From Paragorgia papillata (Eukaryota > Cnidaria > Anthozoa > Scleralcyonacea > Coralliidae): a stretch of DNA of 64,000 nucleotides. Under the pieces are notes generated by a model. It worked only from the letters and a program-made list of their open reading frames with translations, did no database searches and was not told the origin of the DNA. Where the stretch lies: assembly GCA_035771165.1 (NCBI GenBank), contig JAWNZC010000372.1:874501-938500 (forward strand), in the 5' to 3' direction. The position numbers were made by a program, and so were the translations under genes. This document shows, piece after piece, positions 33,930-45,489 of this stretch (within the stretch, counting starts at the first letter, position 1; each line of letters begins with the position of its first letter).

Positions 33930-34090
33930 ACTTAAGAAATAGAAAATGGCACCGTGTTTATATACCCTATATGCAAACACGAGAGTGAGTTGGGGAAATT
34001 CGAAAGTTTATATAAAAATCCAGGCCGTAGGCGAAGGTTCACACAAGTACTTTCGAGTTCTTCCAAACTAACTCGAGTGTTTGCAGTAAT
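33930..34090. mobile_element. Palindromic MITE of the AATAGAAAATGG family, copy 1
   Basis: AAACACGAGAGTGAGTTGGG and TTCGAAAGTTTATATAAA face their inverses around CCGTAGGCGAAGG. Closely related to 36862-37060, more distantly to 59165-59385, all opening with TTAAGAAATAGAAAA. Confidence 0.7.
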
Positions 34091-34139
34091 ATTTAAAACA
34101 TGAGCAACTGTTACGGTGTATTATAACATAGATGTAATA

Positions 34140-34330
34140 TAACGGTGTTTCTGATAGGCTACCTGCGTGCTCCATAACTCGATGGAGCACGGCAATTTCA
34201 AACGTAATGAGAAACTCATTTTTAATCAGCGAAATAAATATTGTCTTCCGTTGTTTTGTGTCTGATTCTCTGTTATAAAAGAAATGGTTCATGACTTGGC
34301 GTGCTCCATGGAGTTATGGATGCACTTGGA
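34140..34330. repeat. Inverted repeat CGTGCTCCAT
   Basis: GCGTGCTCCATAACTCGATGGAGCACG (34168-34194) is itself a hairpin and meets an inverse block GGCGTGCTCCATGGAGTTATGG at 34298-34319. Confidence 0.55.
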
Positions 34331-34432
34331 AAGTTGGGAGAGCACTCAAAAATCTAGAGTTGTTCTCGGCTATTGCCTCGACCAATTCTTACGCTTTTTT
34401 CGTGCTCTCCGAACTACACGCGTGCATCCATT

Positions 34433-35062
34433 TAACAATTAGACAACGAAGCCGAGTTTTCTATGAGCTGATAGTCATCGAGGCGAAGCCGAGTTGACTA
34501 TCTGCTCATAGAAAACGAGGACGAGTTGTCTAATTGTTTTAGTATCAACCATAAACAACTTTTCTTTAACGTAAAGAAGTCTTATCAAACATTGTTCTAA
34601 ATGTTCAGATAGTTTTACCTTTTTGTTTGCACAAGTATCCCCATACATAATGCAGAGCAGTTCGATGGTGTGTGGTAAACAATCGCTCACAAAACACAAG
34701 ATTGTAACTACTTTGCTTCAAATTTGGTGTAGATATACTCCATAGGGATAAGCGAATTCATTTTCTTATTCGAAAATGTCAAACTGAATATATTTCCATT
34801 ACTTTCCACCCAATGTTTTCTTCACTGGTACAAAAATTTTAGCAGACGCCAGTTTGATTGTTTAGCCTAGTTTCCAGGTTTTGCTTGCGGCGTGAATATG
34901 CCGTGGCTTCTGATTGGTCAGAATAAGAGTATTCCAGCTATAAGAAGGTTTATCATTGGATAACGCTACTATGGTCTATCACCAATAGACCATGGTACAT
35001 GTAGCTCAGCCAATCAGAAAGCCGGATTTGTAATAGACCACCAGTTGGTTGATACTAAAACT
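34433..35062. repeat. Dispersed repeat, copy 2 (see 3527-4045)
   Basis: The longer copy of the repeat at 3527-4045. It opens with an extra hairpin (ACGAAGCCGAGTTTTCTATGAGC and its inverse, 34443-34535) that copy 1 has lost except for the first arm. Confidence 0.75.
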
Positions 35063-35369
35063 CAATGGAGCGCGCCAAATCATGAACCATTTCTTAATTA
35101 CAACATTTTAAAACACGGGGCAATAGCCGAGTGTTTTAGATCTGATAAAACATGTATACTGCGAATGTTTTGAATAGATTCAAAAGCGATCCACTTGGTA
35201 AGTTCATTGGCGTAGTAATTTTGAAAAACAATGTTGTCTAAGCAGAGAAAATCCAAGCCAAAAACTTGTGTAAATCAGGAAGATTCTTTATCAGATATAA
35301 AACTACGGACATGGCACTGATTCCCTTTGTGTTTTCTTCATGAATTATCAATGAGTTTTTGAAGTACTA

Positions 35370-35505
35370 TTTCAAAAACGAGTTCAAGTGTTTGATCACG
35401 GTATCAAAACACGAGAAAGCTAATGAATCTCGAGGGGCGGCCCCGAGAGATTCATTAGCTTTCGAGTGTTTTGATACCGTGATCAAACACGCAGAACGAG
35501 TTTTT
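35370..35505. mobile_element. Near-perfect palindrome
   Basis: GTGTTTGATCACGGTATCAAAACACGAGA and AAGCTAATGAATCTCG are inverted around GGGGCGGCCCC. The motif ACACTAGTGTTTGATG repeats downstream at 35626-35673. Confidence 0.75.
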
Positions 35506-35794
35506 GAAATGGCTTCTCAAATGAAAGACAATGAACCAATGAGCCACCGTTGTGGGACTTGTGGATGTTTTGTGATACAATTTTACTCAATCGTATCGTG
35601 TTTCCTGTTTAATTAACATAAATGAAACACTAGTGTTTGATGAAGAAACAGATCAAACACTAGTGTTTGATGCAGTGCTTTACCGTGTTTCACAGCCCAT
35701 TCACGTGACGGAATGGAGCTGTCTAATTGAGTAAAATTCTCATGAATTATTAATGAATTTGAGAAGCGTTCTATCAAAAAAGTATTTAGACGAT

Positions 35795-36135
35795 TTCAAA
35801 TGATTATTGTGCGACAGTGACCTCGGGTGAATAATAATATTAAGGTGTTACTCCGAGTGACGAACCATACCGGACAAGTAGACAAAACTCTACTTGGCCC
35901 GACTGGGATTCGAACCCGCGACCTTCGGCTTGCTAGTCCGATGCTCTACCAAACTGAGCTACATGTCAAGTTGGGAGCTGAAGGTCGAATGGTAGTACTT
36001 AGGCTATTTGATATTTCGAAACAGACTAGATTCTTCAATATCTAGACAACAGTCTTCATATACATGACGATTTCAAATGATTATTGTGGTACAGTGAACT
36101 CGGGTGGAGAATAATAAGGTTTTACTCCGAGTGAG
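35795..36135 (-). mobile_element. tRNA-derived SINE, copy 3
   Basis: Minus-strand tRNA-like segment at 35897-35966 with box A (TAGCTCAGTTTGGTAGAGC) and box B (GGTTCGAATCCC). GATTTCAAATGATTATTGTG with TTACTCCGAGTGA occurs at both ends (35795-35863 and 36065-36138), which suggests a SINE body duplicated around the head. Confidence 0.7.
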
Positions 36136-36755
36136 CAATAAGACGCCAAAATTGTCTATCCCAATTTTGATTTTATTTAGAAGTGTTTTTAAAATAGAGA
36201 ACATTTATTTCGCATATATACCTCGCAGGTGGATAGTGCTTTTCGCGCAATCTGATTGGTTCCTCTAGCTCGGGATATATCCAGCACTATTCACAGGCGG
36301 GCAAAACAAAACGGCAGCCAGTTTTGATTTGTTCATCGAAGCAGGAGATTTTGTTGATAAACAAGGCTGGCGTAACTAGCCATTAATATATCGACAAGTT
36401 GTAAAACTATTTTGTCGACAACTATCGAGTATGCCAAGTCGCCAAGTTCTGGCGGCCGACGACGTGTCTTTCATGAAAGTACCGAAAAATATAAGAATAT
36501 TAGAATTGTTATTTCGTTTATGAGGTATACGCTAAAACAATTTCGCGGGTCGGTGAATATCCAGCATTAATTTATTATCGAGTCGGTTTTCTTTGTTCTT
36601 CCGAGGTCTTTATATCGCATAAAGACCTTGAATAATAATTAGATACGAAATGAAGAAAAAAACAAGGAAAATCTTTGTCCAAGGTGGGAAAAAAAGACAA
36701 AACTTTGTTGGAAAACCTCCTCGATAATAAATTAAGTCAGATAAATCCCTCGAAC

Positions 36756-37060
36756 GTCGGGATGTATGCGATATAAAGCCCTCGGACGCTGCGCGTCCTC
36801 GGGTCTTTATATAGCATACATCCCTCGTTCTCGGGATTTATCTATTACTTATTATATTTAAGAAATAGAAAATGGCCGCCCGTGTTTATATAGCCTGATG
36901 CAAACACGAGAGTGAGTTGGGAGAATTTGAAAGTTTATGTGAACCCGAGCCGTAGGCGAGGGTTTACATAAGTACTTTCGAATTCTCCCAACTCACTCGA
37001 GTGTTTGCATCAGGTTATATAAACACAGGGCATCCATTTTCTATTTCGTTTATGAAATAA
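36756..37060. mobile_element. Two adjacent palindromes
   Basis: The first (36756-36845) pairs GGGATGTATGCGATATAAAG with its approximate inverse around CGGACGCTGCGCGTCC. The second (36862-37060) is copy 2 of the AATAGAAAATGG family with AACACGAGAGTGAGTTGGGA in both arms. Confidence 0.7.
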
Positions 37061-38129
37061 GGCTAAAAAATGTGCCGTGACATCACAACCGTGTTTACAT
37101 AGCCTTATATAAACACGGTAATTGACCAATCACAGCGTGCGTAAGACGCAACCTATTTTATAAAGCATGCTATCGGATATGAGCTTTTGCGTAATCTGAT
37201 TGGTTCCCTACTACTAGGCTATCAGCTCATATCCTGCTAGTAGAGGAAAAACAAAATGGCGGCATGTTTTTTAAACTGCCGGAACGAGTTGAAATTGACG
37301 GATTTTTATACAGAAAAACATCAACACCCTCAAACCAATGTATAAAAAACAACATTGTGTAAAAATACATTAACAAATACACAAATTAGCATGTCAAATG
37401 GTAAAATTCACCTAAAAATTGCGTCTTTTTACTTCAGAAACACGACTAAATTAGCGGGTTGATATTAATTTGTTGCCAAACAAAGAAACTCACGGTTAAA
37501 ATCAAGCTTACAACACACATTTCGTAGGAGATCACCAGTAAAGAGACTTTTTTTATTTAGATAAGCATTTGGAGTAGTAAAAAGCATGTTCTTTTTCAAA
37601 AACAACCAACTAAGTAATTTAGTTTCACTGCCGAAGGTGTTTCAGTTTCATTTTTGCATGAAATCAAAACATTTTTCACGACAGCAATGCTAATATAAAC
37701 AACTGACCCACCTTTTGACTTCATAAAGGTACCTTTTAATCTTTTTTGTTGATCTGCTTAACACATTTTTTGCCTCTCGAGCAACATTTATGCAACATTT
37801 CACTGAAGCTGTTTGCCCAACAGCTCAGCGAGAAACTCTGTGTGAATGCATCATTACGCATGGCGGAAGTATTAGTTGCCTATGCCGGAAGTTTGTCGTT
37901 TCAAACATTTCGCTGTAATTTTGTCTCTTGTACAGTGCTTGGCTATATAATAAAACAGTTATACCATTCGCTCTCGTCGTATACGAACTAATAGCCAACT
38001 CGGCGAAGCGCCTCGTTGGCTATGAGCTCATATACGACTCGAGCTCATGGTATAACTGTTAACTATTCACCTCGACTTCGGTGAATAATTGTTAAATAGC
38101 CTCTTCGCTTGTTTAATTTCTCATCTTGT
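37061..38129. other. Intronic sequence with hairpins
   Basis: GATATGAGCTTTTGCG to CTATCAGCTCATATCC (37177-37236) and CAGTTATACCATTCGC to GAGCTCATGGTATAACTG (37959-38058) form inverted pairs. They may be remnants of one larger foldback element. No gene seen. Confidence 0.45.
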
Positions 38130-38139
38130 TTCAAAGATA

Positions 38140-38400
38140 TTTTGGTTTTAAAAAAAATGCAAATAGGATACCTTATGATGTCATCTACTCCACTAATTCC
38201 GTAAAGGAGGAATATCTACGGAAATAATACGTAGATTGTGCTGAAACCTTGAAGCTGTTCTAATACGAATGATACATTGTAATGTACACAGTTATTGCTT
38301 GATATATTCCTCATTTGGGGAAGTTTATTTGATCTGTGTGGAGTAGATGACATCATAAGGCATCTCATTTGCATGTTAGTAAAACTGAATATCTCTGGAA
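38140..38400. mobile_element. MITE-like inverted repeat
   Basis: ATGCAAATAGGATACCTTATGATGTCATCTACTCCAC (38157-38193) is inverted at 38336-38377, with a further AGATATT/AATATCT pair outside. Confidence 0.65.
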
Positions 38401-38410
38401 CATGTTTAAT

Positions 38411-38838
38411 AAAGGCCTGGCCAAACGCTTTCAACATTTCATTCAACATCGTTCAACATTTTTGAATTCAACATGTTGAAAGCGTTTGGCCACCCCTGTT
38501 GAATGATGTTGAACGTTGTTGAATGGTGTTGAATGATGTTGAACGAAATTTGAACATGTTCAAATTTTCGTTCAACACGCGTTCAACATTTCCATTGTTT
38601 TGAAAGGTGTTGAACGCATTTGGCCACATTTCATTCAACTTTGTTGAACAGAGACATGCGCCATGCGGGATATTGTCGATTCCAGCTTTTGTGGTAGCCC
38701 GCGTTCAATTAATCGTCATTCATGAATGTTGAACGATGTTGAATTCATTGGCCACTCGTGCTTTCAACATTATTCAACATCGTTCAACAATGTTGAATGA
38801 TGTTGAATGCGATGATGAAAGCGTTTGGCCAGGCCTTA
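38411..38838. mobile_element. MITE with about twenty TGTTGAA dyads
   Basis: AAGGCCTGGCCAAACGCTTTC and GAAAGCGTTTGGCCAGGCCTT are exact inverses at the ends. The interior is dominated by short direct and inverted versions of TTCAACAT and ATGTTGAA. An internal copy of the TIR half (GAAAGCGTTTGGCCA at 38479-38493) shows that the ends have been duplicated. Confidence 0.8.
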
Positions 38839-38969
38839 AGAACGCTATACTTCCTCATACGGAAAATACTTCTAGGTAAAATTAAAATGGAATAGAAGTT
38901 TTTCTATCTTACTGCCCCTATCAAGATGTTAAATTTCACCTTTCATATAAAACTAAACATAAAACTTAC

Positions 38970-39076
38970 AGCATCACTGTGCTTTACTGAAGCAATGCAT
39001 ATCAAGCAAGTCAAAGCTCTGGAATGACAACTGTCTTGAAGGTACTGCTTAATCTTCATCAGATTGTCTTGATCGC
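38970..39076 (-). CDS. NFXL1: NFXL1 homologue, exon 2 (RING-like domain, first half)
   Basis: Acceptor TTTTAG, donor GCT/GTAAGT. Reads DQDNLMKIKQYLQDSC then LTCLICIASVKHSDA. The CLICIASVK block is almost identical in vertebrate NFXL1. It provides the first Cys-x2-Cys of the RING-like domain. Confidence 0.93.
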
Positions 39077-39242
39077 CTAAAACATTGAAACACACATTCA
39101 AGTACATTTAAGGTCTGATGGTGAGGGTGAAGCACCTACTTTTGTTAAGCTGAACGTCTTGATGCTTCCTTGATGAAAGGACAACCAAAACTAACTAGAG
39201 GGCACTAAGAGACGTGATGACTTCCGCCAGCAGGTTATTTAG

Positions 39243-40724
39243 GCCCCGTTCACACTATAGAGCGTTTTCACTCACGTGATCGGTGGCCCCATTGGGGTGG
39301 TGAAACAATACGAAGTATTTGAATAAGAAAGAGCTAATTCCCATACCGTACACCAATATGGCCGCCATTTCATTGTTTTGGTACACCAATATGGCCGCCG
39401 TGACGTCAGATGAAAACGCTCTATACCGGATAGCTTTTGTGCCGGCACGAAAACCATACCGGACAGGCCTTCTGTCCACACACAAAACGCCTGCTCCCAG
39501 GGGCGGACTGGCGCACTGGGACACCGGGAAATTTCCCGGTGGGCCCCTTGCTCCTGTCCTTGTGTGGGGCCCTGCTTATCTGAAGTAAGTTCCCTTAAGC
39601 GGGTAAACTAAAGTAATTTTTTGGTATAAAAATGCTGTTTTGAGTTTGTAAATCTGAGTACAAGTTCCTCGGCTATAGAGATGGCTGCCTGAGTATTGAC
39701 CCCGACCCCGGAACATTTAAATCTTGAGTAAGTGGGGGCCCACTAATATAATCGCTGGTATGTAATATATTAACTGTTATGTGGTGTTAACATGAAGTAC
39801 GCCATTGCTTGCCCGCTGGCCAAGATGCCCCACGCACTCAATGTAGAAATGCATTTTATTATGGTATGGGCCCCTCCAGTGGCCATTCCCCGGTAAATAT
39901 TTTAAGTCCAGTCCGCGCCTGCCTACTCCGGCACAGTTTCTGTGCCGGCACGCCGCTCCGATCTCGAAAGAGGTACATCTTGTATCCGATAGCTTTTTGT
40001 GGCGTTCCAGCTCCAGTGTGAACGGAGTTCGAAATCGTTCCGGAAGTAAATTAACAGAATAGAGCGTGGTGATTGGTTGTACCGTCGGGTTTTCGTGCCG
40101 GCAAAAAAGCTATCCGGTATATAGACTGAACCCAGTCCGTCCTGAAGACGGTGCGCGGGAGAGAAAAGGAGGGACTGTGGACAATGTCGTTGAAGTTGCG
40201 TTTGCCCCAGGCTCCGCCTAGTAATTTTTTTAAATTTCATTATATATTACAATTTCTCAATATTATTCGTTAGATTAAGTTTATAATTTAACGTAACGTA
40301 GAACCAGTCCCATATAGCCAAATTATATATATGTCAACATGATCGTTTGAATATGATATAAATATTGATTCAAACCAGGTGAAGATCGGACGTCTGTGAG
40401 AAAATGTGTAAGCGATCGAAGTCTGTCATATTCTCTGTTTATCTCCGACAACTGAAATTATATTTCACTACTCAATGCGTCCTGGAGTTTTTGACTCTTT
40501 AAAGTTTAATGAAACCGTTATTGTAACAAAAATGTTTCCAGTACCTTGCGGTTTATTTTGATATGAAATTTGTTACAGACGTGTCGTTGGATGAAGAGAC
40601 ATTCGAACGCGGCTTTCTTGTTTACGCGGTGCATGTTCATTTATGTTCGTCGAGACAAATGTTACGTTGTCTCTTGGACTGGGTTCAGTCTATCCGGTAT
40701 AGTGTGAACGGGGCTTACTTCGGC
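39243..40724. mobile_element. TIR element (GCCCCGTTCACACTATA ends), several rearranged copies
   Basis: GCCCCGTTCACACTATA at the left is inverted at 40696-40720 next to TATCCGGTATAG. Inner blocks CCGGATAGCTTTTGTGCCGGCACG (39426-39449) and CGTGCCGGCAAAAAAGCTATCCGG (40093-40116) are also inverted. Some arms suggest more than one nested copy. A hAT-like MITE interrupts it. Confidence 0.6.
39498..39921. mobile_element. hAT-type MITE with 8-bp target duplication
   Basis: CAGGGGCGGACTGG and CCAGTCCGCGCCTG are inverted ends typical of hAT. The flanks CCTGCTCC (39490-39497) and CCTACTCC (39922-39929) are an 8-bp duplication with one mismatch. Subterminal GGGAAATTTCCCGG pairs with CCCCGGTAAATATT. Confidence 0.8.
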
Positions 40725-40892
40725 ACAATATCGTGCCGATCGAATATGTTTACACCATACTGGATATTTTTGATTTAGTATAAACCAACTAGTGAGGCAA
40801 ACTATGATTTTTAAAAAACAAAAACAAACTGAAACCTTAGCAAATGCAAGCTTTCTGCCAATATTTTTCATTTAAAACTTGACTCTTTCGCT

Positions 40893-40982
40893 ACTATAGT
40901 GGTCTATCACCTATAGACAGTGAGTAGCTCAGCCAATCAGAATGCAGCATTTGTAAGAGTTCACTAGCTGGTTTACACTAAT
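40893..40982. repeat. Fragment related to the 3527-4045 repeat
   Basis: TATCACCTATAGACAG, TAGCTCAGCCAATCAGAATG and the CATTTGTAAGAGTTCACTAGCTGGTT block correspond to 3968-4035. The surrounding 40725-41509 shows no gene. Confidence 0.55.
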
Positions 40983-41511
40983 AGAGGATGCCCCGCTAAC
41001 GAGGCTAACCCACCAGATCTATGCATTAAACCAAAAAAGGAAAAATTTCTGTGTCATTCTTGTAAATTTGGTAATACAAATCAATTACTTATTTTAGAAG
41101 CTCTTTTCATCAAATTTAGAAAGCCTGAACTGAACAATGGCCTAAAGGCCAGCAAAGAACTCTCTTTATTTCCTTAGCTTTATTTTTAGAACTTGTAATA
41201 TTTATAGATCCTTTCACCACTGTCAACTTTTTTATCTTCATTTGCTTGAAGCAATTTAGCTGACATGTCTATCCTGATTTGTCAACCTGATGACATTTTC
41301 CAAGTGACTAAGCGATGACATCACTCTTGTGATTATTGTATATATATATTTATTATATAAAATAGAGTGTTTTATTGATTTTTCCGCCACTAATAAAAGT
41401 GATAATCTTATTATCATAAATAATCGCACATGTGACGATTATCGCTGAATCAGCATTATTGTTTAATGCAATTTTTGCAAGGCAATAGGACAATTTTTTT
41501 ATAAAATAAAC

Positions 41512-41652
41512 AGAACAATACATGGATGCTTGGAAATATGAAATTTATTTCTCGTGTTGACCAGGATATGTCACTCGTTCGCTTCGCTCACTCGTGAGAT
41601 ATCCTGGTCAACACTCGAAATAAATTTCATATTTCCTCACATCCATGTATTA
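41512..41652. mobile_element. Palindromic MITE
   Basis: ATACATGGATGCTTGGAAATATGAAATTTATTTC and TGTTGACCAGGATAT are inverted around CTCGTTCGCTTCGCTCACTCG. It ends directly at the start of the hairpin unit at 41653. Confidence 0.75.
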
Positions 41653-41867
41653 TTCTCTTTATATACTATAAGTGGGCTTACCTCAAATGTTGATGGTCGC
41701 TACTGTCAGTTTCACGCTAGGCGATCTTCAGGCGGCCTGAAGATCGCCCAGCGTGAAACTGACAGTAGCGACCATCAACATTTGAGGTAAGCCCACTTAT
41801 AGTATATTCGCTCTATCTTTACGGTATTGAGCACTTTTCGACATTTCGCGAACAACACTTTGTTTGT

Positions 41868-41913
<46 letters not shown>

Positions 41914-42340
41914 CACTCTGTGAAGTTGCCGTGGGTACCTATTAGCGATAATGCAACGCTCGCTACCCTTGTGGAAGTTTGAGCACTTTGGGCCCATGCG
42001 CACTTCACGCTATCTGAATGTACTTCACCGATGCTGTCCCACATGCGGTTGTCACCGACGATCGCATGTGTATAAGTAATTGATGAAATTCATTCAGATT
42101 GTTCCAAGCTACACTGATGAGCTGTTGTACAGCGAAACACCGTGTATATATATAGTATAGTTTAATTGGGCTTATCTCAAAATGTTGAGTGTCGCAACTG
42201 TCAGTTTCACGCGGGGTGATCTTCAGGCGACCCGCGTGAATCTGACAGTTGCGACACTCAACATTTTGAGGTAAGCCCACTTAAACTATACTATATTCGC
42301 TCTACCTTTATGGTATTGAGCACTTTCCGACATGTCTCAG
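41653..42340 (+). repeat. Tandem unit with perfect hairpins, about 1.4 copies
   Basis: Unit 1 runs from about 41653 to 42146, unit 2 from 42147 to about 42340. Each starts with a hairpin of about 65 bp per arm (GGGCTTACCTCAAATGTTGA at the start of the arm, GATCTTCAGGC at the loop), followed by ATTCGCTCTATCTTTA and GGTATTGAGCACTTT. Unit 1 goes on through a TA run (41874-41912) and ends in the hammerhead-like core at 42114-42146. Unit 2 stops after the GAGCAC block. Confidence 0.75.
42105..42155 (+). ncRNA. Hammerhead ribozyme-like motif
   Basis: CTGATGA at 42114-42120, stem II GCTGT (42121-42125) with ACAGC (42129-42133) and a 3-nt loop, GAAA at 42134-42137, a short stem III CAC (42138-42140) with GTG (42142-42144), then TA, a permitted cleavage site after 42146. 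All conserved core bases are in place. Stem I would pair about 42108-42113 with 42147-42155 and is weak, probably because the 3' side has become a TA run. The predicted cut falls at the boundary of the two tandem units. Confidence 0.55.
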
Positions 42341-42562
42341 TAAGCTTGTAAATTATTGGTTTGATAATGGCGTTGAAATAGAGTCGAAATATTACCTCTC
42401 ATTTTGTCTTATCTTGTTTTTAACTTGGATATCAAGTCACAAGATGACGATTTTCGGATTATGTTTTATTCTTTATTCCATTGTTATTTGTTCACTCAAC
42501 TTAATATTCAGTTAACTTTGAAAAATTAAATAAACATGCATAATGACGCATTTTTTCATTCA

Positions 42563-42757
42563 TTTCTTCTACACGGAGAATCTTGTGGTTGGATTTTTAT
42601 GACATTCCAATCCCATTGTCAATCAAATTCAACCAAAATCTAATTGGCTGATCCTTTGTTAAGTGGCGAACCTTTCCATAAAGTCACAGCATATCAAAAT
42701 CGGTTCAAAACTTTTTGAGATATCCCAGTGACAGACAAACACATTTACAGACGGTTG

Positions 42758-42849
<92 letters not shown>

Positions 42850-42852
42850 TAT
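42563..42852. repeat. Tetranucleotide run plus conserved tail, copy 3 (inverted)
   Basis: On the minus strand an AGAC-complement (GTCT) run (42761-42850) is followed by GATATCTCAAAAAG, TTTTGGTTGAATTTG and ATTCTCCGTGTAGAAGAAAT, the same layout as copies 1 and 2. Confidence 0.8.
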
Positions 42853-43064
42853 AGCTCAATGGTGCACTTGAGCTTGCCGAACGTCTGTTATATTACACCA
42901 ACACATTCGCCAAACGTTTCGCGTCTGCACGAGCTGCCGACCCAAAAAATGCGCAAAACTATCGTTTCCAAGTACCTTATTAATGATAGAATTTCTATGT
43001 AAAGTAATTAGTTGAATAACAAAATATTTAATTTATTTTTTTGTTATCTTGAGTTTTGTATTTA

Positions 43065-43961
43065 CAGTCGAACCTCTATTAAGCGGCCCTCTATTAAGCG
43101 GCCCTCTATTAAGCGGCCACCCTCTATTAAACGGCGACTTGTCAAAACCCCAAAAATATTCCCTGTAATTTACTATAGATTACCCCTCTATTAAACGGCC
43201 ACCTCTATTAAGCGGCCACGGCCAGCTACGAGCGGTCCCAATTGGTATTTCGCATTGTTTTTTACCTGTATTAAACGGCCAGCTTAATTTATCTTAGGCA
43301 CAATTTGTACCGCAAGAGAACCGAAACTAAAACTTGAGCTAAATAACAGACCATAGAACACTTGCTGTCAGTAAGTACATGTATTTCATTCATTCAACAT
43401 GCACATGTCACTTGAAACCTCATGCCTCAAGTTTACATGTAATCAAATTCAAAAACATTGTCGGTAATAAAAATATCTGCATGTCCGGTGCAGAGAAACA
43501 CTACTCTTTACTTTGCGTCAAATCCCTCCTTGTGCAGGGATTTGGCGCGCTGAGACTGCGGAATTTCGCACAGTATCATGGATATGAGGAGCTAGCTCTA
43601 TCAATTTCAAAGACAAATGACTTGCTTTGCGCTTTGAAACTCAGTGCACCCCAGCGACAGATGCACATTGATAACTATTTTAAGCCAACATAACTTGCTA
43701 GGCCTCAGTATACATGCATCGAACATGTGGCATTTTTGTTATTCGTTTCGTTGCCCCTTTGTTTTATTATTTTTTCGGTTTTTGAAAACTGTTTTGTTAA
43801 CTACTTGTTGGTTTATTCAAAGTCTACTTGTTACTGTTATCAGTGTTTTAGAATTGAATAAAAGGACATTTGACCACACCCAAGGCCCATTGTTGGCGTC
43901 ACTCAATTAAGCGGCCACAAAGCCATTCCCCGAAGGTGGCCGCTTAATAGAGGTTCGACTG
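43065..43961. mobile_element. pogo/Tigger-type deletion derivative
   Basis: Ends CAGTCGAACCTCTATTAAGC and its inverse, TA on both sides (43063-43064 and 43962-43963). The left end repeats CTCTATTAAGCGGCC three times. Length 897 bp, too short for a full transposase, but a C-terminal remnant is present. Confidence 0.88.
43487..43693 (+). pseudogene. pogo/Tigger transposase C-terminal remnant
   Basis: The frame reads ALRLRNFAQYHGYEELALSIS and ends QRQMHIDNYFKPT. The end matches the common Q-x-x-I-x-x-FF-K tail of pogo/Tigger transposases, and the preceding helix-rich part also fits. The DDE core and the DNA-binding domain are gone, so it is non-functional. Confidence 0.65.
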
Positions 43962-43963
43962 TA

Positions 43964-45100
43964 TTTACTTTATGCGTAAAGATAAAGTCGCCTTGGCTTC
44001 AGTGGGTCCGGTGTACGCTCCGTTAAAAATAGAAGGAAATTCGAATTCTTGGGTCTCTTAACGAGTGATTTCTGCATTTTGGTGGCACCAGTCTCGTATT
44101 TCCAAGCGCTGCAACGCGTGAGATATTCGAAGTCTTGAACTGGCGTAAACATCACGCTGCTAAGATGGTAGGCTCAGGTCAAACCTCGCTTCTGCTGGTG
44201 TTTGAGACAATTTCTACAGTAACAGCTACAGTAGTTTCCAGATCAGGGCAATCAGTGACCCCGACCATATTTTGATATATACATTTATATATAGGGATGC
44301 TCAGCTGTTGCTCCAGTGACGCATATATCCAGTGGAAACTTGTCGGATCCGGATACTGTTATCTGATAAAATTCCGCTATCCCGTAGTATGCGGTAAAAT
44401 TTTGCAGGAAATTTACTGGATAATACCATGATTGCCTCGGTTTCTTGTGTTTTCACGGGGAGATTCAATCTCTACTTTTCCCGGTTTAGGGGAAAATGTC
44501 GTGACTTTCGCACATCCTCCCTCGGCTTTCGGAGACATTTAATCACTAATATCCGCCATGTCACGGTATTACTTAAAATGGTAACTTGGTAAAACTGGTA
44601 TAAATAAACATATTTTGACATTTGCAAGAGAACTTAAATAAACAATGTTCGCTGGTCTAACGAGACACGCATTGATATTCGTAGACTACCTCCGATTTTA
44701 TTACATCAATGAAAAAAACATAGTGCACTGTATATACTACACGTTTGTTAGTTTTTTGTTCTTCAATTTCAAGTGTAAACTACACTGACAATAATATTCC
44801 TATTTCTTTCTCTAACTCTTATAAGCTGGTACTATCCGGTATGCGGTAAATACAACTCGCTGGTAAATTTAAAGTAGTAGCCGGGACATCTCTAATATCC
44901 AGTACATCCGTACAATGTACTCCTCATCACATTTAACAGCCGGCTCGTATATCCTTATGCGACTCTTTTAGAATGACTTTGGGTGTGTGTTTACATATAG
45001 TCATATACTGTATGCCCCGAAATCTTCTCCCGTTTGAATGAGGGGTAGCAATAAAGATGTGAATTATCGGGAATGGAAATGCAATAAATTATCTGTCGAG
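43964..45100. other. Intronic sequence, no recognised feature
   Basis: Unique-looking sequence with a few short repeats of TATCCGGTATGCGGTAAAAT (44350-44400 and 44830-44850). No exon or TIR found. Confidence 0.4.
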
Positions 45101-45489
45101 CTTTGGCTCGCCTGGAGTACGTTGGTCAATTACTCCCATCAACCACTCACACCATGACAACTTTCTCTCTCCTGTCAACTACTGAGAATACACGTCTCAA
45201 AAAAACTGCTTCCATCTTCTACCACCTGCTACCATCTGTACATCATCATAATCCGTATACGCTACACTCCCTCCAACTACTCGACCGTCTGTTACCATTT
45301 GCTACCATCTGTCCTCTTACCATCTACCAATACATCGTACGGAAGTCTACCACGTGTTAACATGCATTTTTATACTGATATATACTCATTTTTAAGTCCT
45401 CTACCGTATTTTAGACATTGTAACTACAGTATACTGTTTCAAAATGTACCACTTGTCAGCATCTACCACTGTATGTTAAACTCTGCTAC

